DNA of 64,000 nucleotides from an uncultured Methanobrevibacter sp. (GCF_902770715.1 NZ_CACXTS010000007.1:1-64000); one strand, 5' to 3'; counted from the stretch's first letter, positions 44,816-53,954 are shown. Program-made: numbers and translations. Notes: generated by a model from the letters alone, not told the origin.

Positions 44816-46204
44816 TTATTTTTTAAACTTTTTCAGGAATAATATCGTAATGATTGCCGTTGCAATAATTGCAATTATGTTGGCAGTCATTGAAGGCAGT
44901 CTAAGTCCTTCGGACGCCTGTAATATGTATCCAAATGTAATCAATGAACATGCGACTGCAGGAAGCAGCGTAATAATATAGTGCTCCTTGTTTTGAATAA
45001 GATAGACTGTTGCAGAGAAGAGCACACATGTAGCAATTATCAATTGGGCCCATGCAAAGTATCTCCAAATCAATGCAAAATCAACAAAAGTCAATGCAAA
45101 TGACACTATAAACAAAGGTAGGGCCAATTTCAATCTTGAAGATAATTTTTCCTGGTTGAAATGCAATTCATCAGCTAATGTAATCCTTGAGCTTCTAAGT
45201 GATGTGTCTCCAGTTGTTATTGGACATATTACAACACCAATGACAGCTAAGATTAAACCAATCGGCCCGAGCAGGGTTGTTGCCATTTGATTCACTGCAA
45301 CTGAGGGGGTTGATCCGTAAAGAACCGCAAGTTGTGGCTGGCCATGGAAAAATGCCATTGCAATTGCCGCCCAGCATAGTGCAGTCAAACCTTCCAAAAC
45401 CATTGCTCCGAAAAATACAGGTCGTGCATCCTTTTCATTTTCCATACATCTTGCAACAATAGGGGATTGGGATGCATGAAAACCGGAAATCGCTCCGCAT
45501 GCAATTGTAACGAATAGATATGGGAAAATTGTTTTATCGGTTAAGTATAATCCTTGTGTCGTGAATTCAGGAATTGTGTATGACGGATTTAGGAGCAATG
45601 CTCCAGTCATTAATATGGCCATAATCAGGAATAGGGCTCCAAAAATAGGGTAAACTCTTCCGATAATCTTGTCAATCGGGAATAGGGTGGCTATTAAAAA
45701 GTAGATAAAGATTATTATAGTCCAGATTAATACAGGAGTATTGGTCAAGTTAGCAATCAAGTCAGCAGCTCCTGTCGCAAAGGTTGCAGCAACAAGGATG
45801 CCTGTTATGATGATAATGATTGCAGTGAATTTTTGAATGGTATTTCCCAAATATTTTGAAATGATGTTCGGCATTGTCAAACCGTCATTTCTCAGGGACA
45901 TGAATCCTGAAAAGAAGTCATGAACAGAACCGATGAATATTGTACCCAACACTATCCATAGGAATGCAGCCGGTCCGAATAATGCACCTTGGATGGCTCC
46001 AAATATAGGTCCCAAACCTGCAATATTCAAAAAATGAACTAAGAAATTTTTATATTTTGGCAGGGGTATATAATCAACGCCGTCTCCTAACCGTTTCGCT
46101 GGTGTTTCGTTATTTTCGTCAACGCCCACTATTCTTTCAATAAATTTTCCATAAATAAAATAAGATGTTATTAAAACAGCTGCACAAATCAGGAAACTAT
46201 ACAT
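44816..46204 (-). CDS. cstA: CstA-family transporter
   Basis: About 462 residues with roughly a dozen membrane helices. Family motifs: GVDYIPLPKYKNFLVHFLNIAGLGPIFGAI, then GSVHDFFSGFMSLRNDGLT and a later GFHASQSPIVARC. CstA proteins import peptides or pyruvate. It is shorter than E. coli CstA (about 700 residues), corresponding to the N-terminal core and following helices. Start: a TTG-opened frame extends to 46213, but ATG 46204 is the first ATG; no Shine-Dalgarno is clear. Confidence 0.87.
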   Translation of the reverse strand: MYSFLICAAVLITSYFIYGKFIERIVGVDENNETPAKRLGDGVDYIPLPKYKNFLVHFLNIAGLGPIFGAIQGALFGPAAFLWIVLGTIFIGSVHDFFSGFMSLRNDGLTMPNIISKYLGNTIQKFTAIIIIITGILVAATFATGAADLIANLTNTPVLIWTIIIFIYFLIATLFPIDKIIGRVYPIFGALFLIMAILMTGALLLNPSYTIPEFTTQGLYLTDKTIFPYLFVTIACGAISGFHASQSPIVARCMENEKDARPVFFGAMVLEGLTALCWAAIAMAFFHGQPQLAVLYGSTPSVAVNQMATTLLGPIGLILAVIGVVICPITTGDTSLRSSRITLADELHFNQEKLSSRLKLALPLFIVSFALTFVDFALIWRYFAWAQLIIATCVLFSATVYLIQNKEHYIITLLPAVACSLITFGYILQASEGLRLPSMTANIIAIIATAIITILFLKKFKK

Positions 46205-46373
46205 ATACAACAATTTAGTTCTAAATCATTATAATATTTTTTGTAAATCGAGTTTTCATCGATTAATTTTATTAATTATTAAGTTTAAAATATACTTGCT
46301 GTTATATTTAAAAACTAGTATAGAAGGGATTGCTATTTTTTTCCAGCGTGCACTAACTGAGAGAGTTGTTTGA

Positions 46374-47528
46374 ATGAATCAAGATTTAATTATTGCAAGA
46401 TATGGTGAAATTGGACTTAAAAGTCCAAAAATAAGGTCACGTTTTGAAAGAAAGCTAGTTAAGAATATTAAAGCTACTTTTGAATGCGATGTAGACAGAA
46501 ATCAGGGAAGAATCTACATTTTCCCAAAGGATTTCGATGAAGGAATTGAAAAATTGAACAGGGTTTTCGGTGTAGTTTCCTATTCTCCGGCAACTTCAAC
46601 CAAATCCACTTATGAGGATATTGATGAAACATTGTCCCAATACACTAAAGACTTAATGACTGATGGCATTTTGGATGAAAATACAAAATTCGCCATCAAA
46701 TGTCGTCGTGTTGGAACACATGATTTTACATCCCAGGAAATGGCGGCACACTGCGGTGGAGTTGTAAGGAATGTTGTTCTGGCACCTGTTGACTTAACAA
46801 ATCCTGACTTGACAATATTTGTTGAAATTAGAGAAGATGACGCTTATATTTATCATGAAAAAATCAAAGGTCCTGGTGGACTTCCTTTAGGAACACAAGG
46901 AAAGGTTGTTGTTCTTTTATCAAGTGGTATAGACTCTCCTGTTGCAGCATATCTGATGATGAAGAGAGGCTGCGAGGTTGTTGCACTTCACTGTAATAAT
47001 GACCCTTTTTCAGGTCCGAAAGTCACTGAAAACTTCAATGCATTGGTGGACCAATTGAATATTTATGCTAAAGGCACTCCTATTAAAAGGCGCGTAATTG
47101 ATTATGGTGAATATCTTACTGTTGCAAAGGAAAAAGCCCCTGAAAAAATGACCTGTGTCTTATGTAAATCTGGAATGTATAAGATAGCTGAAAAGCTGGC
47201 TTTAAAGCTTGGAGCTGATGCCATTGTTGATGGAAGCAGTGTTGGTCAGGTTGCCTCACAGACACTGTCAAACATATTGGCTACCAGATACGGCGTGGAT
47301 ATGCCGATATTGTCTCCGTTGATTGGTCTTGATAAGGAAGAGATTACTGCTATTGCAAAGGATATAGGAACATTTGAAATATCTAAGATTGACGATGGTG
47401 GTTGCAGTGCAGTTCCACGTTATCCTGAGACTCGTGCGGATTTGGAGAGAGTTAAAAAGGCTTGTGAAGATATGGACCAAGAAACTGAGGTTCAAAAAGC
47501 TTTTGAAAATATCAGAAAACTCGATTGA
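46374..47528 (+). CDS. thiI: tRNA 4-thiouridine synthase ThiI
   Basis: 384 residues. An N-terminal ferredoxin-like/THUMP region (about 55-165, RNA binding), then the PP-loop ATPase motif LLSSGIDSPVAAYL near residue 181. CVLCKSGM contributes cysteines that may bind sulfur or an Fe-S cluster. There is no rhodanese domain. Archaeal ThiI forms 4-thiouridine at tRNA position 8. The stretch 46205-46373 between it and cstA is AT-rich promoter-like sequence. Confidence 0.92.
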   Translation: MNQDLIIARYGEIGLKSPKIRSRFERKLVKNIKATFECDVDRNQGRIYIFPKDFDEGIEKLNRVFGVVSYSPATSTKSTYEDIDETLSQYTKDLMTDGILDENTKFAIKCRRVGTHDFTSQEMAAHCGGVVRNVVLAPVDLTNPDLTIFVEIREDDAYIYHEKIKGPGGLPLGTQGKVVVLLSSGIDSPVAAYLMMKRGCEVVALHCNNDPFSGPKVTENFNALVDQLNIYAKGTPIKRRVIDYGEYLTVAKEKAPEKMTCVLCKSGMYKIAEKLALKLGADAIVDGSSVGQVASQTLSNILATRYGVDMPILSPLIGLDKEEITAIAKDIGTFEISKIDDGGCSAVPRYPETRADLERVKKACEDMDQETEVQKAFENIRKLD

Positions 47529-47629
47529 GTTTTCATTATCTTTTTTTTTTAAAATTGCTTTCAATTTCTAAAATTGTTTTAAACTTATTTTAAAAATAGC
47601 TATTTGAACATAATAATTAAATAGTATAC

Positions 47630-47679
47630 ACCTCAAAAATAATATATGTCTAGTAAATAAATAATTTGCTATTTGAGGT
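47630..47679 (+). promoter_or_regulatory. Inverted repeat that covers the fbp ribosome site
   Basis: ACCTCAAA (47630-47637) and TTTGAGGT (47672-47679) are perfect complements, with centres 42 bases apart. The right arm contains the GAGGT ribosome site of fbp. This could be a leader helix that hides the site, if transcription starts upstream of 47630, or a paired operator about four DNA turns apart. Confidence 0.4.
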
Positions 47680-47685
47680 ATTAAA

Positions 47686-48783
47686 ATGAAAACTACTGTT
47701 AGTGTAATTAAAGCTGATATTGGAAGTGTGTCCGGACACTGTGTCGCACACCCAGAATTAATGGACATTTGTGATGAAGTTTTAAACGAAGCTTTAGAAG
47801 CTGGCATCATAAAAGATTACTATATCTCCCGTTGCGGAGACGACATAGACTTAATCATGACCCACGACAAAGGGGAAGAAAACGAAGAAGTACACAAAAC
47901 TGCATACACCGCATTCATGAAAGCTACTGAAAGAGCACGTGAATTGAAATTATACGGTGCAGGTCAAGACTTGTTATCCGATACTTTCTCCGGAAACATC
48001 AAAGGTATGGGTCCTGGTGTTGCAGAAATCGAATTTGAAGAAAGGCCATCTGACCCGGTACTCATTTTCTGCTGTGACAAAACCGAACCTGGTGCATTCA
48101 ACTTACCAGTATTCAGAATATTTGCAGATCCATTCAACACTGCCGGTCTTGTAATTGACCCAAGCTTACATGATGGATTCAAATTTGAAGTATTCGATGT
48201 AATCGAACACAGAAAAGTAATCTTAAATTGTCCTGAAGAAATGTACGATTTGCTTGCATTAATCGGTTCCACCGGAAGATACGTAATTAAAAGAGTATGG
48301 AAGAAAAACGGCGAAATCGCAGCTGCAATAAGTACTGAAAGATTAAACTTAATGGCTGGCGAATACGTAGGTAAAGATGACCCAGTATGTATCGTAAGAG
48401 CACAATCTGGCTTCCCTGCAAACGGTGAATGTGTAGATCCATTTGCATTCCCACACATGGTAAGTGGATGGATGAGAGGATCCCACAATGGTCCTATGAT
48501 GCCTGTATCCGAAGCAGAAGCAAACCCAATCAGATTTGACGGACCACCAAGAGTAGTTGGATTAGGTTTCCAAGTAGCTAACGGTGAATTAATCGGTCCT
48601 GTAGATTTATTCGATGACCCTGCATTTGACCCTACCCGTGAACAAGCTGCAAAAATCGCAACTTACATCAGAAGACACGGTCCATTCGAACCTCACAGAT
48701 TACCTGCTGAAGAAATGGAATACACTTCACTTCCTGGTGTAATGGAAAAATTAGAATCCAGATTTGAAGACATGGATGATTAA
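47686..48783 (+). CDS. fbp: Fructose-1,6-bisphosphate aldolase/phosphatase
   Basis: 365 residues, archaeal bifunctional FBP aldolase/phosphatase. KADIGSVSGHCVAHPE at the N-terminus and CGDDIDLIMTHDKGE supply metal ligands; FCCDKTEPGAFNLP and GPPRVVGLGFQVANGEL are typical, with the Schiff-base Lys/Tyr region in the middle. It condenses triose phosphates and dephosphorylates the product, making gluconeogenesis unidirectional. GAGGT is 6 bases before the ATG. Monocistronic. Confidence 0.96.
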   Translation: MKTTVSVIKADIGSVSGHCVAHPELMDICDEVLNEALEAGIIKDYYISRCGDDIDLIMTHDKGEENEEVHKTAYTAFMKATERARELKLYGAGQDLLSDTFSGNIKGMGPGVAEIEFEERPSDPVLIFCCDKTEPGAFNLPVFRIFADPFNTAGLVIDPSLHDGFKFEVFDVIEHRKVILNCPEEMYDLLALIGSTGRYVIKRVWKKNGEIAAAISTERLNLMAGEYVGKDDPVCIVRAQSGFPANGECVDPFAFPHMVSGWMRGSHNGPMMPVSEAEANPIRFDGPPRVVGLGFQVANGELIGPVDLFDDPAFDPTREQAAKIATYIRRHGPFEPHRLPAEEMEYTSLPGVMEKLESRFEDMDD

Positions 48784-48789
48784 ACTTAA

Positions 48790-48808
48790 AAGAGATTTTT
48801 TATCTCTT
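48790..48808 (+). terminator. Intrinsic-like terminator of fbp
   Basis: AAGAGAT-TTTTT-ATCTCTT forms a perfect 7-bp hairpin 6 bases after the stop codon, followed by T8 and T7 runs. Confidence 0.75.
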
Positions 48809-48839
48809 CTTTTTTTTACTTTTTTTGCATTATTTCAAT

Positions 48840-49823
48840 CTATTTTTTAAATTCTTCTAAAAATTCTTTAAATAGGTCGATGAATTGGGAATAGTCGTCA
48901 TTGTAAACAAAATCTTCAGCATCAAAGATATTGATTTCCAGATTTTCTATTTTATCCTTAAGGGGCCATATATCGAATTCGGGAATATAATACATGTCTT
49001 GCGAAGCACCGGAGACTAATGTTTTAGCCTTGATGTTGGATAGTTTATCTTCTACATCATAATCTATTAGTGCGTTGTTTCTGTATTTGAAGTCATAGAT
49101 GTCTACAGATAGGCCTTCATCAACAAAACTGTCCATATATAGGTCAATTTCATGCCGGTCAAACTTTTGAAATGCTCTTTTTGGAAAATATTGTGAATAG
49201 AGTATAGAATAAATTGCAAACATGGTTCTGGTTAATTGGTCACTGTAAATCTCTTCATAATATGCATCTGATGAACTGATTATGTTATTTATAGCTTTAG
49301 AAACAATGTATCTATACCCTTCTGTTTTAAAGGAACTGCTTCCTATAATTAGAAATTCCATTTCATCGGGATATTCGCATGCCCAGGTATATGCTTCATA
49401 TCCTCCGTTTCCAACACCTAAAATGCCCAATACGTTGGTTATGTTAAATGTTTCGACCAGAAACTTTCTTTTGAAATTCACACAATCCTTATATGTATAT
49501 TTTGGGAAATCATATTTCAATTTGGTTGTGGATGGGGAACATGATTCGGGATAACCTAGGGAAGTAATTGATATGTAAAAGAAGTTATAGTCATAAAGCG
49601 GGCTGTCCGGACCAATTAGTTGATGTAAATCTTCAATTGATAAGCAGTTTTCGTTGAACCTATGGCAATATATAATCGCATTGGTGATGTTGCCGTCTTC
49701 ATCATATATTGGAGTTCCGCGAGTGGTATATTCCACTTCAACATCATGAAGAATCTGACCATTTTCAAATTTAAATTCGTCTAAAGTCTGTTTTCTATAT
49801 CCCAGTTTTGAATTAGCGATCAT
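48840..49823 (-). CDS. Alpha/beta-hydrolase-fold protein, homoserine acetyltransferase-like, probably inactive
   Basis: 327 residues of homoserine O-acetyltransferase-like fold: IIYCHRFNENCLSIEDLHQLIGP where such enzymes have the oxyanion region, FYISITSLGYPES, and a nucleophile-elbow position reading GVGNGG instead of GxSxGG. The Ser is replaced by Gly, and the final region DAEDFVYNDDYSQF lacks the catalytic His of the usual GHD motif. So it is probably a pseudoenzyme or has a new role. GGAGGG precedes the ATG. No MetX or sulfur genes adjoin. Confidence 0.65.
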   Translation of the reverse strand: MIANSKLGYRKQTLDEFKFENGQILHDVEVEYTTRGTPIYDEDGNITNAIIYCHRFNENCLSIEDLHQLIGPDSPLYDYNFFYISITSLGYPESCSPSTTKLKYDFPKYTYKDCVNFKRKFLVETFNITNVLGILGVGNGGYEAYTWACEYPDEMEFLIIGSSSFKTEGYRYIVSKAINNIISSSDAYYEEIYSDQLTRTMFAIYSILYSQYFPKRAFQKFDRHEIDLYMDSFVDEGLSVDIYDFKYRNNALIDYDVEDKLSNIKAKTLVSGASQDMYYIPEFDIWPLKDKIENLEINIFDAEDFVYNDDYSQFIDLFKEFLEEFKK

Positions 49824-50306
49824 TGTTTTCCCTCCAAATTGGAAACATAATTTCTTTATTTGTTTATTATTTTTTGATTTTTTTTAAATTTTTAGTTTTT
49901 TTAATTATTTTTTGTACAATTTTATATTTGTGAAATTTTTCATTATAATTAATTTATTTTTTGTAATATTTTTTTGTCTTATCTTTAGTTATTTGAAATT
50001 ATCTAATTTTTCACTGGTATTGATAATTTTTATCAATAAAAATTGATTATAATGAATATTATTTAATTTTATTCTTCATGAGGATATTATAAATTTTAAA
50101 GAAATTATAATAATTTCATTATGTTTGATTATTTTTATATTAATATATTGTATAAAACTTCAATATAAATCAATATGTTTATATGTAGTGCAAAATATAT
50201 TTGATATATTATGTTTAATATGCTCAATGAGCAGATTTAAAGAATTAGTGGAAAATTCAGCAATTCATTAATGGGGGGGGGGTTTTTTTATGCTAAAAAA
50301 CTCTTT
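49824..50306 (-). other. 483-base AT-rich gap with promoter and G-run
   Basis: No long reading frame is visible. The part near 49823 must contain the promoter of the hydrolase-like gene. At 50222-50232 GCTCAATGAGC is a small palindrome, from whose ATG a 14-codon frame runs to 50271. A ten-G run follows. I see no RNA gene. Low-complexity A/T runs dominate. Confidence 0.5.
50273..50282 (+). repeat. Homopolymer run of ten G followed by seven T
   Basis: G10 is followed by T7 (50283-50289), 25 bases beyond the 3' end of the DUF3781 gene. Such a G-run is an outlier in this AT-rich sequence and is prone to slippage, in the cell or during sequencing. Confidence 0.85.
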
Positions 50307-50546
50307 TTAAAATTTATGTGCAGTTATTATTGTAAAACTGCTAGAATTGATGGTTATTATACAGTCATCAGCATTGACATAGTAATTCTTACCTTCTTTT
50401 GTAACGACTGAATTGTCCTGCTTAAGCTTTGAAACGCAATAGCTGACCGGTTCATCAGCAATTCCTAAATTCTTCTGTATTCTTCCAACGCCCATTTCAG
50501 TGGTGTGGATCTTTTCAACATTTTTTATAAGTATTTTCTTATGCAT
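50307..50546 (-). CDS. DUF3781 family small protein
   Basis: 79 residues: KNVEKIHTTEMGVGRIQKNLGI, SYCVSKLKQD, then GKNYYVNADDCIITINSSSFTIITAHK. The HTT-x-MG, GKN-Y and ITIN-x-S-x-TIITAHK segments match DUF3781, small stand-alone cytosolic proteins of unknown function in gut bacteria and archaea. TGAGGTG precedes the ATG. It is divergent from the ABC permease gene. Horizontal exchange with gut Firmicutes is possible for this family but not shown here. Confidence 0.72.
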   Translation of the reverse strand: MHKKILIKNVEKIHTTEMGVGRIQKNLGIADEPVSYCVSKLKQDNSVVTKEGKNYYVNADDCIITINSSSFTIITAHKF

Positions 50547-50590
50547 TTCAACACCTCATTTTTGCATCTTAGTCGTATTGATGCCTATTT

Positions 50591-50600
50591 ATTTATATAT
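50591..50600 (+). promoter_or_regulatory. TATA box of the ABC permease gene
   Basis: ATTTATATAT centred near 50596 predicts transcription start at about 50621, i.e. at the ATG 50620, indicating a leaderless message. Confidence 0.55.
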
Positions 50601-50619
50601 TATTTACCTATTTAGTATT

Positions 50620-51729
50620 ATGTCATTTTTAAAATTCATTCTTAAAAATCCATTCAGGAGGAAGAATAGTGCAATCCTGGCTATTGTAGGGATTGCAATT
50701 GGTATAATAGTAATTGTTGCTCTTGGTGGAATCACAGATGGTTTGGTCAATACATTTGAAGATACAATTCATGCAGGGGGTGCTGACTTTTCGATTTCAG
50801 GTAAGGAAACTGGAGACTCAGCATACGGGACCAACACCATCGATGCAAACTGGACAGACAAGATTGCCAATGTAAGTGGTGTGGAGGAGGCCTATCCTAT
50901 ATATGTTGTTTTGACTTCAGTGGGTGATGATTACATGAATACCTTAATCGGTATTGACCCTGAAGGTACTACTCTGGCCGATATTTCAATGAAGGAAGGC
51001 AGAATCTTTGAAGATAATTCCTCGGAAGCCATACTGGGGGAAATTTATGCAGATGATAATAATTACTCTGTAGGGGATGACATCAAGATTGACGGCGAAG
51101 AATTTGAAGTTGTTGGAATCTATGAAACCGGCGATCAGAATATGGCTGGGGGAGTATTCACATCAATTTCCAAAGTCGGTGACTTGATGGATGATGAGGA
51201 TTCAATCTCAAACATCTATGTAAAGGTTAAAAAAGGTGAAGATCCACAGACCGTTGCCGATAGAATTGATAATATGTATGGAGATAATATCACAACCATT
51301 ACATCAGTTATGGAAATGACTCAGATGGCGGACATGCTGAACATGCTTCAGGCATCAACTTGGGCAATTTCACTTCTGGCAATTGTTGTAGGGGGCCTTG
51401 GAATCATCAACACAATGCTGATGTCAGTATTTGAGCGAACCCGTGAAATTGGTGTTTTAAAGGCTGTCGGATGGTCTAACAAAAGGATTCTTGGAATGAT
51501 TGTCGGCGAATCTTTGGTTATAACTATTGTCTCAGCAATTATCGGATCTTTGATTGGATTTTTCGCATGTACGCTTTTAGGTCCTCAAATGGGCATTGAA
51601 CCGTTGTTCACTCCGAAGATATTTATTCAGGCGTTTGGAATAGCTATTGTTGTTGGAATTATTGGTGGACTTTATCCTGCAATCAAAGCGGTTAAGTTGC
51701 CTCCGACAGAAGCATTGAGGTATGAGTGA
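50620..51729 (+). CDS. MacB/FtsX-type ABC transporter permease
   Basis: About 369 residues. A first membrane helix (about 18-40, ILAIVGIAIGIIVIVALGG), a large extracytoplasmic MacB periplasmic core domain to about residue 245, and three C-terminal helices with the FtsX pattern MLMSVFERTREIGVLKAVGWS and GLYPAIKAVKLPPTEALRYE. It likely exports lipids or peptides, or serves as a mechanotransmitter, with the ATPase encoded 9 bases downstream. The frame extends upstream to 50500, but that would overlap the DUF3781 gene. Confidence 0.88.
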   Translation: MSFLKFILKNPFRRKNSAILAIVGIAIGIIVIVALGGITDGLVNTFEDTIHAGGADFSISGKETGDSAYGTNTIDANWTDKIANVSGVEEAYPIYVVLTSVGDDYMNTLIGIDPEGTTLADISMKEGRIFEDNSSEAILGEIYADDNNYSVGDDIKIDGEEFEVVGIYETGDQNMAGGVFTSISKVGDLMDDEDSISNIYVKVKKGEDPQTVADRIDNMYGDNITTITSVMEMTQMADMLNMLQASTWAISLLAIVVGGLGIINTMLMSVFERTREIGVLKAVGWSNKRILGMIVGESLVITIVSAIIGSLIGFFACTLLGPQMGIEPLFTPKIFIQAFGIAIVVGIIGGLYPAIKAVKLPPTEALRYE

Positions 51730-51738
51730 GGTGAGATT

Positions 51739-52437
51739 ATGAATGCTGTTGAAATTAAAGATTTGTACAAAAGCTATGAAGAAGGTAAAATCAAGGCATT
51801 GAATGGGATAAATCTCACAATTAAAGACGGAGAATTTGTATCAATCATTGGTCCTTCAGGTTCCGGCAAATCAACATTGCTCAATATGCTTGGAGCATTG
51901 GACGTTCCGGATTCTGGTTCAATATCTGTTGCAGGTCATGACTTGAAAACATCTAAGAAATTAAATGAGTTCAGGGCTGAAAGCATAGGATTTATCTTCC
52001 AATTGCATAACCTGATTCCAAACATCTCTGTTGTGGAAAATGTTGAAATTCCAATGTTTACACAAAAATTGTCATCAAAGGAGATGAGAACCAGGGCATT
52101 GAAACTGTTGGATGATGTTGGTCTCAAAGACAAGGCGGACATAAAACCGAATAAGCTATCCGGTGGGGAACGTCAAAGGGTAGCTATTGCCCGTGCACTT
52201 GCAAACGAACCATCAATTATATTGGCGGATGAACCAACAGGATCACTAGATTCCAAGACAAGTAGTAAAATCCTTAAGCAACTAATCGATTTGCATGAAG
52301 ATAAGAATGTAACATTGATTATCGTAACTCATGATATGGATGTGGCCAAACTTGCAGATAGAGTTATCGAGGTTTTGGATGGTGAGATAATATCTGCAGG
52401 TGATGATTCGTTAATAAATAGTAAAATCGATGTTTAA
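51739..52437 (+). CDS. ABC transporter ATP-binding protein (MacB/LolD type)
   Basis: 232 residues. Walker A GPSGSGKST at about 38-46, signature LSGGERQRVAIARAL near 140, Walker B IILADEPTGSLD and the switch His in IIVTHD. It powers the permease encoded upstream. GAGGTGAG precedes the ATG. A terminator at 52434-52460 ends the two-gene operon. Confidence 0.94.
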   Translation: MNAVEIKDLYKSYEEGKIKALNGINLTIKDGEFVSIIGPSGSGKSTLLNMLGALDVPDSGSISVAGHDLKTSKKLNEFRAESIGFIFQLHNLIPNISVVENVEIPMFTQKLSSKEMRTRALKLLDDVGLKDKADIKPNKLSGGERQRVAIARALANEPSIILADEPTGSLDSKTSSKILKQLIDLHEDKNVTLIIVTHDMDVAKLADRVIEVLDGEIISAGDDSLINSKIDV

Positions 52438-52460
52438 CTTATTTTAACTAAATAAGTTAA
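52434..52460 (+). terminator. Intrinsic-like terminator of the ABC operon
   Basis: An 11-bp perfect stem TTAACTTATTT / AAATAAGTTAA with a 5-base loop includes the TAA stop of the ATPase gene and is followed by a long T run. Confidence 0.75.
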
Positions 52461-52520
52461 TCTTTTTATTTTTTTTTTTTTTTTAACTTTAAAATTGTTT
52501 TAATTTGTGGAATGTTTAAA

Positions 52521-52763
52521 TTAGATGATTCCATGAATCATCCTTAAGGCATCCAGCAAGCCGTGGCTGTATTCGATACAACCGAATGCAGTTCTCATGT
52601 CCTCTTTTTCAAGGTAATATTTTGAATCGTTCCAGTAATCGATAGCCCTGTCGTAAACTTCCTTTTCTTTTCCAATAAACTCAATGTGAGCTACCTGATT
52701 CAAGTTTCTCTCTAATTTTGCAATGTCCTTTGCTATTTTTTCAGGACTTTCTAATTCAGTCAT
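52521..52763 (-). CDS. DUF357 domain protein
   Basis: 80 residues, all-helical: EKIAKDIAKLERNLNQVA, DRAIDYWNDSKYYLEKEDMRTAFGCIEYSHGLLDALR. This matches the archaeal DUF357 family of unknown function, which resembles HEPN-like helical bundles. It overlaps the 3' end of the archaetidylinositol phosphate synthase gene by 8 bases, so both are one operon. Confidence 0.8.
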   Translation of the reverse strand: MTELESPEKIAKDIAKLERNLNQVAHIEFIGKEKEVYDRAIDYWNDSKYYLEKEDMRTAFGCIEYSHGLLDALRMIHGII

Positions 52764-53325
52764 TTAATTGCCTCCAAACATGTACTATTCTTTGTCCAAC
52801 TGTAAAGTATGATAAGATTACCAATATGTAAATGATGTATGTAAAGTATATCTCTCCTGCAAAGTATCCTATAAGTGCTCCAATCATTAAGATAATCATA
52901 CGAACTGCTCGCTCTGCAATTCCTATATTGCAGTCCACTCCCTGTGATTCGGCTCTTGCCCTAACATAACTGACGCAAATTGCAGAATGAATGGCCAGGA
53001 CACCAACAAACCAATCGCAGTAGCCTCCAAATATGATTCCGATATATATTATCGCATCTGCAAACCTGTCCATTGTAGAGTCAAGAAATGCTCCGAATTT
53101 TGATGATTTTCCATGAAAACGGGCAATGGCTCCGTCCATCACATCCAGAAATCCTGAAGCTAAAATTGCTATTGTTCCAAGAATCAATAATTTGTTTGCA
53201 AATCCGTAAGCTGCAATCAATGCAACAAATGGTGAAATTACTGTTATGATATTCGGATTAATGTTTAGATTTCGGGCAAGCGGGTTCAATATTTTTGTTA
53301 ATAATGGTCTTAGACTTTGAAGCAT
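52756..53325 (-). CDS. CDP-alcohol phosphatidyltransferase, probable archaetidylinositol phosphate synthase
   Basis: 189 residues with about five to six membrane helices. The CDP-alcohol motif D-G-x2-A-R-x8-G-x3-D-x3-D is present: DGAIARFHGKSSKFGAFLDSTMDRFAD, near residue 63. It moves a polar head group (probably inositol-1-phosphate) onto CDP-archaeol. A TATA-like element at about 53345-53355 predicts transcription start at the ATG, thus leaderless. The following DUF357 gene overlaps it by 8 bases. Confidence 0.87.
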   Translation of the reverse strand: MLQSLRPLLTKILNPLARNLNINPNIITVISPFVALIAAYGFANKLLILGTIAILASGFLDVMDGAIARFHGKSSKFGAFLDSTMDRFADAIIYIGIIFGGYCDWFVGVLAIHSAICVSYVRARAESQGVDCNIGIAERAVRMIILMIGALIGYFAGEIYFTYIIYILVILSYFTVGQRIVHVWRQLND

Positions 53326-53372
53326 AATTTATATTAGATATTTCATATAATATAATTGTTAGGTAAGTTAAA

Positions 53373-53954
53373 ATGAAGATAATTAAAACAACTCTCGATT
53401 CAGTTGACGAAAATATAATTAATGAAGCCATAAATGTATTGGCTGATGGAGGAATTGTATTGTATCCTACAGATACTGTTTATGGTTTGGGCGCCAATAT
53501 TTTTGATAAGGGGGCTGTCCGCAGAGTTTTTGATATAAAACAGAGAAATCTGCTAAAGCCTTTGTCGATACTTGTTTCAAATGTGGATTCAATTGACTTG
53601 GTTGCTAAAGTATCCTTAAGTCAAAAAGAAATCATCAATAGTTATCTTCCAGGTCCCTACACTTTCATTTTGCAAAAAAAGCCGATTGTTCCGCATGCTG
53701 TTACAAGCGGTTCGAATTATGTTGGAGTTCGGGTTCCTGACAATGAAATTGCCTGCAGACTGGCGGGAATTTTTCCAATCACCACAACCAGCGCTAACTT
53801 GTCTGATGAAGATGTTTTATCCAATCCTTCTGAAATTTTAACTCAATTGGGTCGTGATGTTGACTTGGTGATTGATGTTGGTGATTTAAAATCAAATCAT
53901 CCTTCTAAAATTATTGATTTGTCCATGAGAAATCCGAAAATAATAAGAAAGTAG
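53373..53954 (+). CDS. sua5: L-threonylcarbamoyladenylate synthase (Sua5/YrdC)
   Basis: 193 residues. YPTDTVYGLGAN near residue 31 (nucleotide/threonine pocket), FDIKQRNLLKPLSILV and a C-terminal TTTSANLSDE segment. It makes the threonylcarbamoyl-AMP for t6A at tRNA position 37, with Kae1 and partners. Only the YrdC domain is present, with no Sua5 extension. Divergent from the lipid synthase with a 47-base gap. Confidence 0.93.
   Translation: MKIIKTTLDSVDENIINEAINVLADGGIVLYPTDTVYGLGANIFDKGAVRRVFDIKQRNLLKPLSILVSNVDSIDLVAKVSLSQKEIINSYLPGPYTFILQKKPIVPHAVTSGSNYVGVRVPDNEIACRLAGIFPITTTSANLSDEDVLSNPSEILTQLGRDVDLVIDVGDLKSNHPSKIIDLSMRNPKIIRK

Noticed and set aside
46321-46373. GC-richer segment with AACTGAGAGAGTT before thiI as a small RNA
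   Set aside because: The stem is only four bases, and no C box or other sRNA signature accompanies the CTGA.
47594-47605. AAATAGCTATTT palindrome, also present within 13012-13025
   Set aside because: Two occurrences in 64 kb of AT-rich DNA and different contexts (convergent gap, promoter) do not support a common element.
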